Source: Leucothrix arctica (lineage in GTDB: Bacteria > Pseudomonadota > Gammaproteobacteria > Thiotrichales > Thiotrichaceae). From it: 64,000 nucleotides of DNA. Of this stretch, positions 8,625 to 21,293 are shown piece after piece. The DNA lies in the NCBI RefSeq assembly GCF_003172895.1, contig NZ_QGKL01000031.1, forward strand, positions 1 to 64,000, written 5' to 3'. Numbering within the stretch: the stretch's first letter is position 1; every line of letters starts with the position of its first letter. The position numbers and the translations under genes were made by a program. A model generated the notes under the pieces. It was not told where the DNA came from, did no database searches, and worked only from the letters and a program-made list of their open reading frames with translations.

Positions 8625-8674
8625 AATTCAGGAACTCGTTTTGGGGTGGGTGCAATGCGGCGATATTATAACAC

Positions 8675-9871
8675 TTACGCATCTTTATGTAGGGTGATAT
8701 TACGCCCACCGAGGTATCCAAACACACCGCACACTAAGCTGAGGACAGCGCACAACCACAATACCGATGCCCAACTTTCAAAGTAGCTGTGCATCGCACC
8801 AGCGATCATAGGCCCTGTCGCTGCCAGTAAATAACCGACGAATTGCGCCATGCCTGATAAGGAGGCTGCTTGTCCCGAGTGGTGAGTGCGTAAGCTTATA
8901 AAGGACAATCCCAATATAAAAACAGCACCCGAACAAAAGCCTAAGGTTGTTGACCAGATGAAGGAGTAACTAGGTATATACAGTAACCCTAATGAACAAA
9001 GACACCCGCAAAGTGCAAATGTGAGCGTCAGTAAGCTTTGGTCTTTTAATTTGGCCAGCAGTGGAATAAGCACAATACCGGGTAATGCAGTAGCGATTTG
9101 AAACATGCCCTGCAGTACACCCGCATGCTCCGCATCAATATCACTATCCATTAAGATACTGGGTAACCACGCAATGATCACATACGTGAAAAAGGAGTTA
9201 AGCCCTAACAGTAAGGTAACTTGCCACGCTAAAGCATGATGCCAAATTCGCCCTTTCCCTATTTGTTGTATAGGCTTTGATTTGAGTTTGCTATGTGACC
9301 TTAGTTGAGGCAACCAAATAACAATAGTGATAAAAGTGACTATGCCGTAACAGGCTAACGCAAGCTGCCAACCCATGTCTTTATAAGCAGCTAAAGGGAT
9401 GAGCAAAGCGGCATAGCTACCTGAGAAAATCCCCATCGATAACACATAACTAGACGTCATGAGGGCGACTTTATGTGGAAAGTCTCGCTTGATAAGGCTG
9501 GGCAATAACACATTACCAATCGCGATACCTATACCAATCACAGCGGTGCCGACATAAAGGACAAGCACAGAGTCGATCACACGTGACGCTAAGCCAATAC
9601 CAATCAGCAACAACGCTATAAACAGTGATATTTCTAACCCCTGCCTTCTAGCTAAGGCGGTTGCCAGTGGCGATGCGAGCGCAAAGGCGAGTAATGGCAA
9701 AGTCGTTAACATGCCTGCTTGAGGTGCGCTGAGATGTAAGCTTTCAATCACCTGATCGAGTACTGAGCCTATTCCTGTTACTGGGCCACGTAAGTTCGCC
9801 GCTATCAGTAAAATCCCGAGGATTAGAATAGCAGAAGATAAGCTGGATCGCTTGGGGGACGTTAATTGCAC
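8675..9871 (-). CDS. MFS transporter, CynX/NimT type
   Basis: This 398-residue protein has about 12 hydrophobic segments and sits in the inner membrane. The motif AANLRGPVTGIGSVL near residues 24-38 is typical of the CynX/NimT branch of the major facilitator superfamily, which includes the cyanate and 2-nitroimidazole transporters of E. coli. The substrate here is unknown, since no cyanase or other diagnostic neighbour is present. It lies 50 bp upstream of the methyltransferase gene on the same strand, perhaps cotranscribed. ATG start near 9871 gives the expected short cytoplasmic N terminus. Confidence 0.88.
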   Translation of the reverse strand: MQLTSPKRSSLSSAILILGILLIAANLRGPVTGIGSVLDQVIESLHLSAPQAGMLTTLPLLAFALASPLATALARRQGLEISLFIALLLIGIGLASRVIDSVLVLYVGTAVIGIGIAIGNVLLPSLIKRDFPHKVALMTSSYVLSMGIFSGSYAALLIPLAAYKDMGWQLALACYGIVTFITIVIWLPQLRSHSKLKSKPIQQIGKGRIWHHALAWQVTLLLGLNSFFTYVIIAWLPSILMDSDIDAEHAGVLQGMFQIATALPGIVLIPLLAKLKDQSLLTLTFALCGCLCSLGLLYIPSYSFIWSTTLGFCSGAVFILGLSFISLRTHHSGQAASLSGMAQFVGYLLAATGPMIAGAMHSYFESWASVLWLCAVLSLVCGVFGYLGGRNITLHKDA

Positions 9872-9925
9872 TGTGCAAGACCACGGTGAGTAGAAGTCAC
9901 GCCAGAATAACAGAAGGTATGGCTA

Positions 9926-10013
9926 GGCTGTGTGGTTTTTACTAATTGTTATTATCGCAACTTGGGGATAATTAATTGTTATCACAACTCTAAGAAAGTA
10001 GCCCCACACAGCC
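9926..10013. repeat. Long-loop inverted repeat with internal direct repeats
   Basis: GGCTGTGTGG (9926-9935) and CCACACAGCC (10004-10013) are perfect 10-base inverted arms separated by 68 bases. The AT-rich loop contains TAATTGTTAT twice. It lies between the DUF3025 gene and the transporter gene, both on the minus strand. It may be a structured leader for the transporter gene or a small RNA; function is unknown. Confidence 0.5.
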
Positions 10014-10026
10014 AGCATAATTTGAC

Positions 10027-10923
10027 TTAGGCTTTCTTCCTTCCCGGCCTAAAGTAGCGCTCATTATCATAAAACGTCTCTATTTCATTATCTTCATGCC
10101 ACCCCGGTAATCCAAGCAATGGAAATGGTGATAAGTCCTTAGGCTTCTTATAGATCTCAGCACTCTGCAAAATCTGCGCTAACTCAGTATCAATATAATC
10201 AAGCTGCGCTCGCTCACCCTGCTGCATGACCGACTCATCCACATGAATCAATATGCAATTAGCCGTCATCCCAATATAAGTTGATAGACCCTTCTCATAC
10301 AAAGCATGACCAAACGTCACCAGCTTTAGCTTTGCTTCCAACTCTTCCCTACGCTCCCAAAACAGTTCCTTCCATTGAAAGTCACGAATCATTTGCAACA
10401 TTGACTCATCACTACTAATGATCACCGCGCCACCTTCATCAAAAAGAGACAGCATATTTTCAATGGGAGAGCGTCGACCAGGGTCTTCATTATTTTCAAT
10501 TCGTGCTTTTGCAGCAGGAATATGTAGAGAGTTAATCACCGCTTTGGTTTTTGGAAACATAAACCACGTCAAAAACTGAAAGAAGTCATGCCAGTTTTCT
10601 GTGCGTGTTTGAATCTCGCCCGTTAGGTAAATACGCGGTGCATAATGCTCATGAAAATGACCGGGTTTACCCGCTTGAGCAACGATTTTAATCGATTGTC
10701 CAGATAACACCTTAATTGGTTCAGGCAAGCTACTCAATTCTGACTGATAGTCTTCCAGCGCAGGCCACTGATTGTCGAAATGACTATACTTTTTAGCCAA
10801 GTATTCAAGTGGCTCAAAAATGGGAGACAAGGCAACAAAGTCAGCGTCCCATTCTTTTTCTGCATCGATTTTTTGTGAAAACATAAAAAAGTTCGTCATT
10901 ACTGGATTAAAACAACGCGGCAT
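10027..10923 (-). CDS. DUF3025 domain-containing protein
   Basis: This protein of about 298 residues matches the DUF3025 family by its central segment (WHDFFQFLTWFMFPKTKAVI), its acidic DEGGAVIISSDESM stretch and its GLPGWHEDN region near the C terminus. The family is common in gamma- and betaproteobacteria and has no known function. No signal peptide or membrane segment is visible, so it is probably cytoplasmic. I use the ATG at 10921-10923; a TTG at 10944 and an internal ATG a few codons later are alternatives. It follows the thioesterase gene closely on the same strand. Confidence 0.8.
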   Translation of the reverse strand: MPRCFNPVMTNFFMFSQKIDAEKEWDADFVALSPIFEPLEYLAKKYSHFDNQWPALEDYQSELSSLPEPIKVLSGQSIKIVAQAGKPGHFHEHYAPRIYLTGEIQTRTENWHDFFQFLTWFMFPKTKAVINSLHIPAAKARIENNEDPGRRSPIENMLSLFDEGGAVIISSDESMLQMIRDFQWKELFWERREELEAKLKLVTFGHALYEKGLSTYIGMTANCILIHVDESVMQQGERAQLDYIDTELAQILQSAEIYKKPKDLSPFPLLGLPGWHEDNEIETFYDNERYFRPGRKKA

Positions 10924-10957
10924 TCTAACAGACAAATCTATCAATGATACGCCTACC

Positions 10958-11428
10958 TTACGCGGGTGGATTTATCTCAAAGGCACAGATCAAGTCTCGG
11001 GCTGACTCAGGTATTACCTTCTTGTCATTGCCTTTAAAGTCAAAATAAACCAACGTCGCTCTAGACGTGTTCACTAACGTATCACTCCCTTTAGTAAAAA
11101 TAGCCGCGTCTAACACTAAACTGCTGTTACCCAAACGACTAACACGAGAGCCTATTTCCATTTCTGTCGGATAGTGAAGTTGCTGCAAAAAAGCTATTTT
11201 CATATCCGCTAAAATAAGCCCTTCCTTGCTGTCCATTTTGAATTCCATATCCATCGCTTTTTCAAAATAGGAAACACGCGCCGATTCGTAATAACGTGAA
11301 TATAGCGCATTGTTAATATGTCCAAACGCATCTGAGTCACCCCAACGTGTCGGCATATCAAAGAAGTGACTGAAGTCACTACGCTGCATCTTTCTATAGT
11401 CATCTAAATACTTGCTTTCTGCTGGCAT
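10958..11428 (-). CDS. Hotdog-fold acyl-CoA thioesterase (4HBT/YbgC-like)
   Basis: This 156-residue protein should hydrolyse acyl-CoA thioesters. The signature RWGDSDAFGHINN with the catalytic Asp of the 4-hydroxybenzoyl-CoA thioesterase group is at about residues 28-40, followed by YSRYYESAR. The start is the ATG at 11426-11428, because GGAGGG (complement of 11433-11438) lies at proper distance; a TTG four codons upstream is overlapped by that site. It is near but outside the fatty-acid oxidation cluster, from which a terminator separates it, so a link to that pathway is only suggestive. Confidence 0.88.
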   Translation of the reverse strand: MPAESKYLDDYRKMQRSDFSHFFDMPTRWGDSDAFGHINNALYSRYYESARVSYFEKAMDMEFKMDSKEGLILADMKIAFLQQLHYPTEMEIGSRVSRLGNSSLVLDAAIFTKGSDTLVNTSRATLVYFDFKGNDKKVIPESARDLICAFEINPPA

Positions 11429-11512
11429 ACTGCCCTCCAAGGCTAGGTATTTTTAATTAAAGCGGCTAGTTAGAGTTCACATATTAAGCTAATTCTAACG
11501 ACCAATCATCCA

Positions 11513-11548
11513 CAAAAAAGCCGACAGTAAGTTCCCTCACTGTCGGCT
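11513..11548 (-). terminator. Rho-independent terminator
   Basis: A perfect 10-bp stem (AGCCGACAGT at 11519-11528 with ACTGTCGGCT at 11539-11548) is followed on the minus strand by TTTTTT. It lies just after the chalcone-isomerase-like gene and would end transcription coming from the fad cluster. Confidence 0.9.
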
Positions 11549-11573
11549 CCTTCACACATACACAATCTTAGAA

Positions 11574-12140
11574 CTACAAGCCTAAAAGTCCAGTTCTCAA
11601 TCTCGCATCAACCGGTGTTTTAGACAACCACATCCCAAACAACGCTTTCTTAAATGCTGGCGATCTAATCGTTAAAACTTTCTCACCATTCTTTCGTATA
11701 TGTAAGCCACTACCCACAACATTGATAATATCAAAGGCATCATTCACTGCGATTCCCTTATCAAATACCGTCAGTATTTGGTCTATCTGCGGTTGAATAG
11801 GCGCAAGGTTTCCCTTAGTTGATGTATGTAAACCATCAATAATTGCCTGCTTCATTTTCGCAACAGTAATACGTCCAGACGTCACGACTAAACGAATAGC
11901 CATAGGCTCATCCGCGGCAATAATAGCATCGTCATCTTTACTCTTTTTAGGGAGATAAAGACTACCCACGTACAGCTTTATAAAGAACTTCTTACGAAGC
12001 CCTGAGCCGTTATGCACCATGGTCTTTCCACCATATTGCAATATGTCAGGCACTGGCACACCTGCTAAGGTTGCTGCTGACGCCTGCGTTGTTAGTAACG
12101 CAAGCACCATTCCAAAGACCATCGAGTAGATAGCTTTCAT
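11574..12140 (-). CDS. Periplasmic chalcone isomerase-like protein
   Basis: This 188-residue protein has a signal peptide (residues 1 to about 22, ending TTQASA) and a chalcone-isomerase-like fold region starting with LAGVPVPDILQYGGKTMVHNG. Bacterial members of this family are exported and of unknown role; most are not flavonoid enzymes, and related folds bind fatty acids. It lies 35 bp after fadA on the same strand and before a strong terminator, so it may be the last gene of the fatty-acid oxidation operon. That link to fatty acids is inference. Start ATG at 12138-12140 is preceded by a GGAGGGA ribosome-binding site. Confidence 0.85.
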   Translation of the reverse strand: MKAIYSMVFGMVLALLTTQASAATLAGVPVPDILQYGGKTMVHNGSGLRKKFFIKLYVGSLYLPKKSKDDDAIIAADEPMAIRLVVTSGRITVAKMKQAIIDGLHTSTKGNLAPIQPQIDQILTVFDKGIAVNDAFDIINVVGSGLHIRKNGEKVLTIRSPAFKKALFGMWLSKTPVDARLRTGLLGL

Positions 12141-12174
12141 ACATTCCCTCCTTGTAGTTCAAACACTCAAACGA

Positions 12175-13365
<1,191 letters not shown>

Positions 13366-15519
13366 TTAGCCCGCTACCGGAAAGTATTTGCCATTATTTT
13401 TAGCCATCTCACGCATTTTTTCAGTAGGTACATAAAGTGCACCTAAGTCAGCATGCTTGTCTGCTAGTGCGCAGAATGCATCTAAGCCCATCTGATCCAT
13501 ATAGTTCAGCGCCCCCCCTAAGAAAGGCGGGAAACCAATACCATAAATAAGACCAATATCAGCTTCTGCTGGTGATGCCACAATGCCATCTTCAACACAA
13601 CGTGCTGTCTCAATACATAATGGAATCATCATGCGCTCAATGATTTCGTCTTTATCAAACTCACGTGTCTCGCCAACAACATCTGACAATAGACCTGCAA
13701 CTTCGTCATCAACCAGCTTGGCAGGTTTGCCGCGCTTATCGATTTCGTAACGGTAAAAACCTTTGTCATTCTTTTGACCAAAACGCTCCAACTTGTATAG
13801 TCGGTCAATCGCGTTCTCATCCGTGTGTGCCATACGGTCTGGGAAACCTTCAGCCATTACCGCATCTGCTTTAAATGCCGTATCGATACCCACAACATCG
13901 AGTAGATATGCTGGGCCCATTGGCCAACCGAAACGCTCCATCACCTTATCAACTTGAAGGTAGTCAGCACCGGACTGTAGTAGTCCTGAGAAACCACCGA
14001 AGTAAGGGAATAACACACGGTTAACTAGGAAACCTGGGCAGTCATTAACAACAACAGGTGTCTTACCCATTGCCTTAGCGTATGACACGGTTGTTGCAAT
14101 TGTCTCTTCTGACGTCTTTTCACCACGAATAACCTCAACCAACGGCATACGGTGTACTGGGTTAAAGAAGTGCATACCACAGAACTGCTCAGGTCTTTTC
14201 AGATCTTTCGCTAGCTCAGTGATTGAAATAGTTGATGTGTTTGAAGCCAGTACTGCGCCTTCTTGTAGAGATGCCTCTACTTCTGCCAATACTGCTTTCT
14301 TAACATTTACATTTTCAACAACGGCTTCAACAACCAAGTCAACACGACCGAAGTCACCGTAGCTTAGTGTTGGAGTGATTTTGCTAACCACTTGAGCCAT
14401 CTTAATCGCATCGATACGCTTACGCTTCAACTGGCCACCCAGTAGCTTAGTCGCTTCGTTCATACCAAGATCAAGTGCCGCTTCGTTGATGTCTTTCATC
14501 AAGATTGGCGTACCACGAGAAGCAGATTGGTAAGCAACACCACCCCCCATGATTCCAGCCCCTAGCACTGCCGCTAGTTTTACTGGCTCAGCAATTTTTC
14601 CGTACTTCTTAGACACGCGCTTCACGTGCTGATCTTTAAGGAACAAACCAACCAGTGACGCAGTGACACTAGTAATCGCTAACTTAGCGAAGACCTTAGA
14701 CTCAACCTTTAGCGCTTTCTCACGTGTCATAGTGCTAGACTTTGACATCGCTTTAAGAACAGCCATCGGTGCAGGATAGTGTGGGCCCGCTTTAGCGCCG
14801 ATCACTCCACTTGCACTCTCATACGCCATCATGTGTTCCATGTTATTCAACAGAACAGATGTCTTCTTTTCAGTACGTCGTGCTTCATAGTCAAACACGC
14901 CATCCGCACAGTCGCTTAGCAGCTTCAGTGCAGAATCACGTAAAATGTCTAGTGCAACCACTGAGTCAACTGCGCCCACACTTAGTGCTGCAGGTGCTTT
15001 GTTTTCAGTACCACCACAAATCCACTCATTGGCATTATCTACACCAATCAAGCGAGGTAGACGTACCGTACCACCCCAACCTGGGCAGATACCTAGCTTC
15101 ACTTCTGGTAAAGCAATCTTTGCGCCCTCTGCCATCACACGGTAGTCACCCGTTAGTGCTAGCTCTAGACCACCACCAAATGCAACACCGTTAATCGCCA
15201 CAACCGTTGGAAACGGTAGGTCTTCAATAGCATTAAACACGCCGTTAGCTTTATCGAGGAAGTCTATAATAGTCTCCTCAGTTGCCGTGAATAGCGCAGT
15301 AAATTCTTTAATATCAGCACCGACAATAAAGTCGCTCTTAGCACTGCTAAACAGTAAACCGCGAACATCTTTCACTGCACTGATCTGTTCAATTGCCTCG
15401 CCCAATTCCGCCATAGTCTTTTGACCTAGCGTATTAATTGGTCCGTCTTGTGAGTCAAAAATCAGCTCGTAAAAGCCTGACTCAAGCGCTTCCACGCGAA
15501 TGGAGTTACCTTTAAACAT
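13366..15519 (-). CDS. fadB: Multifunctional fatty acid oxidation complex subunit alpha FadB
   Basis: This 717-residue protein has an N-terminal enoyl-CoA hydratase domain and a C-terminal 3-hydroxyacyl-CoA dehydrogenase domain. The hydratase acids Glu119 ([12 protein letters not shown]) and Glu139 ([14 protein letters not shown]) are at the same numbers as in E. coli FadB. The NAD site GAGIMGGG is at 320-327, and the dehydrogenase His is in [14 protein letters not shown]. It hydrates trans-2-enoyl-CoA and oxidises the 3-hydroxyacyl-CoA for FadA. It is preceded by a small SCP2-domain gene and followed by fadA, all on one strand. A modest AGAGG site precedes the ATG. Confidence 0.97.
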   Translation of the reverse strand: MFKGNSIRVEALESGFYELIFDSQDGPINTLGQKTMAELGEAIEQISAVKDVRGLLFSSAKSDFIVGADIKEFTALFTATEETIIDFLDKANGVFNAIEDLPFPTVVAINGVAFGGGLELALTGDYRVMAEGAKIALPEVKLGICPGWGGTVRLPRLIGVDNANEWICGGTENKAPAALSVGAVDSVVALDILRDSALKLLSDCADGVFDYEARRTEKKTSVLLNNMEHMMAYESASGVIGAKAGPHYPAPMAVLKAMSKSSTMTREKALKVESKVFAKLAITSVTASLVGLFLKDQHVKRVSKKYGKIAEPVKLAAVLGAGIMGGGVAYQSASRGTPILMKDINEAALDLGMNEATKLLGGQLKRKRIDAIKMAQVVSKITPTLSYGDFGRVDLVVEAVVENVNVKKAVLAEVEASLQEGAVLASNTSTISITELAKDLKRPEQFCGMHFFNPVHRMPLVEVIRGEKTSEETIATTVSYAKAMGKTPVVVNDCPGFLVNRVLFPYFGGFSGLLQSGADYLQVDKVMERFGWPMGPAYLLDVVGIDTAFKADAVMAEGFPDRMAHTDENAIDRLYKLERFGQKNDKGFYRYEIDKRGKPAKLVDDEVAGLLSDVVGETREFDKDEIIERMMIPLCIETARCVEDGIVASPAEADIGLIYGIGFPPFLGGALNYMDQMGLDAFCALADKHADLGALYVPTEKMREMAKNNGKYFPVAG

Positions 15520-15546
15520 GTAATTAACCTCTATAAGGAGTTGAGC

Positions 15547-15858
15547 TTAAGCCGGGAAAATGGCAGTTAATTGTGTCGCCAGCATCATATTCCCTGACGC
15601 TTTGATTTTGCCTTCCATAAAGGCCTGCATACCGTCGAGTTCACCACTCATTACGTTAGCCAATGTCTCTTCATCCATTGTCAACGTGACGCTTGGGTCA
15701 TCATGCTCAGTTTCTGAGATATCACATGTGCCATCGGCAATCGTCGCACACCACATTTCATCATCGATATCGAACTGAAAAATCTCATCAACACCTGATG
15801 CAGCGTCTGAATCAAATCGCTCACCCATTTTCTGGAAAATTCCGCTTACGTTACTCAT
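15547..15858 (-). CDS. SCP2 sterol-binding domain protein
   Basis: This 103-residue protein consists of one SCP2-like lipid-binding domain. Visible family traits are FQFDIDDEMWCATIADGT, DPSVTLTMDEETL and the MQAFMEGKIKASGNMMLA segment near the C terminus. It has no signal peptide. SCP2 domains bind acyl chains or acyl-CoA, and its place between the acyl-CoA dehydrogenase and fadB suggests that it carries or buffers acyl-CoA intermediates of beta-oxidation. That job is inference from context. Its stop is 27 bp from the fadB start, so it is likely cotranscribed. Confidence 0.88.
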   Translation of the reverse strand: MSNVSGIFQKMGERFDSDAASGVDEIFQFDIDDEMWCATIADGTCDISETEHDDPSVTLTMDEETLANVMSGELDGMQAFMEGKIKASGNMMLATQLTAIFPA

Positions 15859-15911
15859 GATTAATTCCTCGCAAATTTGTTTGTATAATCTGGCAATACT
15901 TAATTCTTATC

Positions 15912-17714
15912 TTATTCAACACTAAACAGCTCAGCATCTAGTGCCATTAAATTATCTGAACCTGACAACATGGTCTCAACCAAGCTGCTTGTTCTAGGTA
16001 AGATGCGCTCAAAGTAGAATGTTGCCGTCATTAGCTTAGCTTTGTAGAAGCCTTCAGGATCTTGACCCGCATCAACTTTAAGCTGTGCAGCGACTGCCAT
16101 ACGTGCCCAAAGGTAAGCTAGCGTCACATAACCTGAGTACATTAGGTAATCTACTGATGCTGCACCGACTTGATCACGATTCTTCATCGCTTTCATGCCC
16201 ACTTTCATAGTGATGCTGCCCCACTCACTGTTCATGTCAGACAACTTACTAACGAATGGCTTCACACCCTTATTAGACTTATTCTCTTTACAGAACTTAT
16301 GAATGATCTTCGTAAACTTACGTAACGAATCACCCTGCGTCATCAATACTTTACGACCTAATAGATCCAATGCCTGAATCTGTGTCGTTCCTTCGTATAG
16401 CGTTGAAATACGGCTATCACGAACGTTCTGCTCCATGCCCCACTCAGCGATGTAACCGTGTCCACCGAACACCTGCACACCGTGGTTAGCTGACTCAAAA
16501 CCAACTTCTGTCAAAAACGCTTTAGCGATAGGCGTCAAAAGACCTAGTAGTGTATCGGCTTCTTCACGTTCTTTTTCATCGTCAGCTTTCGCCGCTTTAT
16601 CAACCATCATTGCTGTGTAATACACTAGTGCACGACCACCTTCTGCAAAGGCTTTTTGTGTCAATAACAGCTTACGCACTTCTGGGTGAACAATGATTGG
16701 ATCTGCTGGACCGTCTGGATTTTTCTTACCCGTCAAAGAACGCATTTGTAAACGATCTTTCGCGTAAGCAAGTGACCCTTGGAAACCAAGCTCAGCATGT
16801 GCAACACCTTGAATCGCTGTACCAACGCGGGCAGCATTCATAAAGGTAAACATGCAGTTTAGACCGCGATTTTCTTGACCAATCAGGAAGCCTTTCGCGC
16901 CGTCGAAGTTAAGTACGCACGTCGCATTACCGTGAATACCCATCTTATGTTCGATAGAGCCACAGTTAACGCCATTTCGATCAGAGATTTCACCGTTTGC
17001 ATCTGGTAAGAACTTAGGCACGAGGAATAACGAAATACCTTTAGTACCTTCTGGTGCATCGGGTAGTTTCGCCAACACGATATGAACGATGTTACCCGCC
17101 ATGTCGTGTTCACCTGCAGAGATAAATATCTTGGTTCCCGTGATGTTGTAGCTACCATCATCGTTTGGCTCTGCACGAGAGCGCATCATGCCTAAGTCTG
17201 TACCACAGTGAGACTCGGTCAAGCACATCGTACCTGTCCATTCCCCACTAATTAATTTTGTTAAATACGTGTCTTTCTGGCTTTGAGTACCGTGCTCTTC
17301 TAGTGTTGCCATCGCACCGTGACTCAGGCCTGGGTACATACTCCATGACCAGTTCGCCGTACCGATAAGCTCACTCATCACAATACCCAGTGACTCTGGT
17401 AAGCCTTGGCCACCGTATTCTGGGTTATGAGACAGTGAAGGCCAGCCAGCTTCTACATACTGTGCGTAAGCTTCTTTGAAACCGTCTGGCGTAGTCACTA
17501 CACCATTGTCAAATGTACAACCTTGCTCATCACCAATTCGATTTAGTGGTGCGATCACACGCTCTGAAAACTTGGCGCCTTCCTCGATGATCGTCTCAAC
17601 TAATTCCATCGTTACTTCATCGCCACCCGGCAAAGTTTGGTAATGAGACTCAAAGTCCAGCACTTCATTTAGGACAAACTTCATTTCTTTCTGGGGAGCC
17701 TTATAATCTGGCAT
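15912..17714 (-). CDS. Acyl-CoA dehydrogenase with extra C-terminal domain
   Basis: This 600-residue flavoenzyme should perform the first oxidation of beta-oxidation, acyl-CoA to trans-2-enoyl-CoA. The flavin and substrate region CLTESHCGTDLG and the catalytic-Glu region RISTLYEGTTQIQALDLLGR are clear. The final 130 residues form the additional C-terminal domain seen in the 590-600 residue group, unlike E. coli FadE (about 814), so I leave the symbol empty. It lies between fadH and the SCP2 gene on the same strand. The gap to fadH is 93 bp without an obvious promoter, so a single operon is plausible. Confidence 0.95.
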   Translation of the reverse strand: MPDYKAPQKEMKFVLNEVLDFESHYQTLPGGDEVTMELVETIIEEGAKFSERVIAPLNRIGDEQGCTFDNGVVTTPDGFKEAYAQYVEAGWPSLSHNPEYGGQGLPESLGIVMSELIGTANWSWSMYPGLSHGAMATLEEHGTQSQKDTYLTKLISGEWTGTMCLTESHCGTDLGMMRSRAEPNDDGSYNITGTKIFISAGEHDMAGNIVHIVLAKLPDAPEGTKGISLFLVPKFLPDANGEISDRNGVNCGSIEHKMGIHGNATCVLNFDGAKGFLIGQENRGLNCMFTFMNAARVGTAIQGVAHAELGFQGSLAYAKDRLQMRSLTGKKNPDGPADPIIVHPEVRKLLLTQKAFAEGGRALVYYTAMMVDKAAKADDEKEREEADTLLGLLTPIAKAFLTEVGFESANHGVQVFGGHGYIAEWGMEQNVRDSRISTLYEGTTQIQALDLLGRKVLMTQGDSLRKFTKIIHKFCKENKSNKGVKPFVSKLSDMNSEWGSITMKVGMKAMKNRDQVGAASVDYLMYSGYVTLAYLWARMAVAAQLKVDAGQDPEGFYKAKLMTATFYFERILPRTSSLVETMLSGSDNLMALDAELFSVE

Positions 17715-17807
17715 TTTCGTTCACCTTTAGTATTTTATATTGTGATGATCTTCTATTTTACCCGTTGAGCCAATGACAAAAGCTACCAACATCAGTGACA
17801 ATCTCGA

Positions 17808-19871
<2,064 letters not shown>

Positions 19872-19905
19872 CTAAAGGGCTTCCTTTTTTAGATTAGCAG
19901 ATAGT

Positions 19906-19919
19906 TGACGTATACGTCA
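19906..19919. promoter_or_regulatory. Perfect 14-bp palindrome, candidate operator for the fad cluster
   Basis: TGACGTATACGTCA is a perfect palindrome lying 59-72 bp upstream of the fadH start, where an operator would be expected. ACGT-centred palindromes are reported for some regulators of acyl-CoA and branched-chain catabolism in proteobacteria (for example LiuR); I am not certain of the match. No second copy was noticed upstream of the other genes in the cluster. Confidence 0.5.
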
Positions 19920-20006
19920 CCCTAAACTTACTTAAATGATTTATCCAAAGGAAGTGAAGCAACCTAGCGGCTTATAAGGTACTAAAAATAAAGCGTTTAA
20001 CCACTA

Positions 20007-20303
20007 TTACTCGCCGACTTTATAAAGCTCATCCACACGTGTCGTGTAGCTTGGTGACTTCATATTTTGATTCATTCGCCAGTCACCACCATAAGACTCA
20101 CCGGCAAAACGAACCATTCCTCTTCCCATTTTTTTGTTTATTAAATCAACTGTATCCATAAGAGAGCCTGAACGATCAGTATATTTAGGAGAAAATAAGT
20201 CACCTTGTTCAAAACTATGAGGCACTAACCCCATAAATAAAACACCAGCACGCTGATAACTATGGCCCTGTAGGTAGACTTTAAGCAGTAAACGCTGCGC
20301 CAC
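20007..20303 (-). pseudogene. umuC: UmuC (DNA polymerase V) C-terminal remnant cut by an IS481-type element
   Basis: This open segment of about 98 codons matches the last part of UmuC, the Y-family translesion polymerase subunit: GHSYQRAGVLFMGL, then DTVDLINKKMGRGMVRFAG, then SPSYTTRVDELYKV at the end. These correspond to the E. coli segments GHRYQKAGV, TLNAKEGRGTLYFAG and SPRYTTRSSDLLRV. An in-frame stop lies just upstream of the GTG, and the reading frame meets the start of the transposase copy within about 15 bp. The catalytic polymerase domains are therefore gone and no umuD is visible here, so this piece cannot act as a polymerase. Confidence 0.9.
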
Positions 20304-21275
20304 TTCAAGTCACTTGATGAATATTCACAGCCAAGCACGTACCACACCAAAAATGCGCGAAGAAATTCATGCCAGTAAGGGACATATGACACTTGCTGAA
20401 GCAGTCCACTTTAATGTGAGTCGATCCACTATTATTAAGCGGCAGAACCGTGATAATTTTGATGACAAGTACCACCGACCTCATCAACTTCATACCTCAC
20501 TGACACCGCTTCAGGAGGAAATTGTTGCTCAGCTACGGCGTTCTTTACTCTTAACCATTGAAGACTTATTAGTGGTCGTTCGTGGGCTCATCAAGCCCGA
20601 GATGGGGCGCTCTTCATAAAAGCCTTATACATCGAACAATCAGGTAAATATGATGTTGAGAAGCCTAAACGGTTTAAGGATTACGAACCTGGTTACCTTC
20701 ATGTCGATATAAAGTATCTGCCAAAGATGCCAGATGACCCACAAAAATACTACCTACTAGTCGCTATCGACCGAGCCACACGTTGGGTTCACATGAGGAT
20801 AATTAATGATAAGACCGCAAAGACTACCTCTAATTTCATTAAAGACCTCTACAAAGTCTGTCCAATCAAAATCAACACTATTTTGACGGACAACGGTAAA
20901 GAATTTACTGACCGCTTTACAGTAAGTGGTGAGCGAGAGCCGACGGGGCAGCATTTATTTGATCAGGCATGTACTGAATTGACGATTAATCATCGCCTTA
21001 TTCCACCCAAGCATCCTCAAACAAATGGCATGGTAGAACGCTTCAACGGGCGTATTGCTCAGGTGGTTAAAACAACTTATTTTGCTGATGCGGATGAAAT
21101 GACTCTGACGCTTAATCAATATATGAAGACATATAATAACCACATTATACAGCGAAACTTGACGCACTTAACGCCCGTGCAAGCAATGAAAAAATGGTAC
21201 CGTGAAAAACCCGAACTGTTTAGAAAAAGAATTTATGAACAGGCGGGTCTTGACAGCTAACCGCTTTAGTTCGGC
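20304..21275 (+). mobile_element. IS481-type insertion sequence, degenerate copy
   Basis: The extent is estimated from the transposase remnant. The left end lies within about 15 bp of the point where UmuC homology stops. After the transposase stop, only about 8 bases resemble the corresponding flank of the other copy, so the right end is probably close to 21270. I found no clear terminal inverted repeats. Confidence 0.55.
20317..21260 (+). pseudogene. IS481-type transposase, disrupted copy
   Basis: The ATG at 20317 begins a protein that follows the intact copy at 171-1154 for about 95 residues and then stops at about 20617. The rest resumes in another frame (FKDYEPGYLHVDIKYLP onward) and runs to a stop at 21258-21260. 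Compared with the intact copy, about a dozen codons around the LLRLLKRHG region are deleted, with a shift of frame. The DDE residues remain in the downstream piece, but the helix-turn-helix and catalytic parts can no longer be joined. Many substitutions separate the two copies, so this is an old insertion, inside umuC. Confidence 0.9.
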
Positions 21276-21293
21276 TTAAATTACTTGCTAGGC

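Noticed and set aside
14811-15194. A 127-codon plus-strand frame within fadB
   Set aside because: It is antisense to the hydratase domain and looks like no protein.
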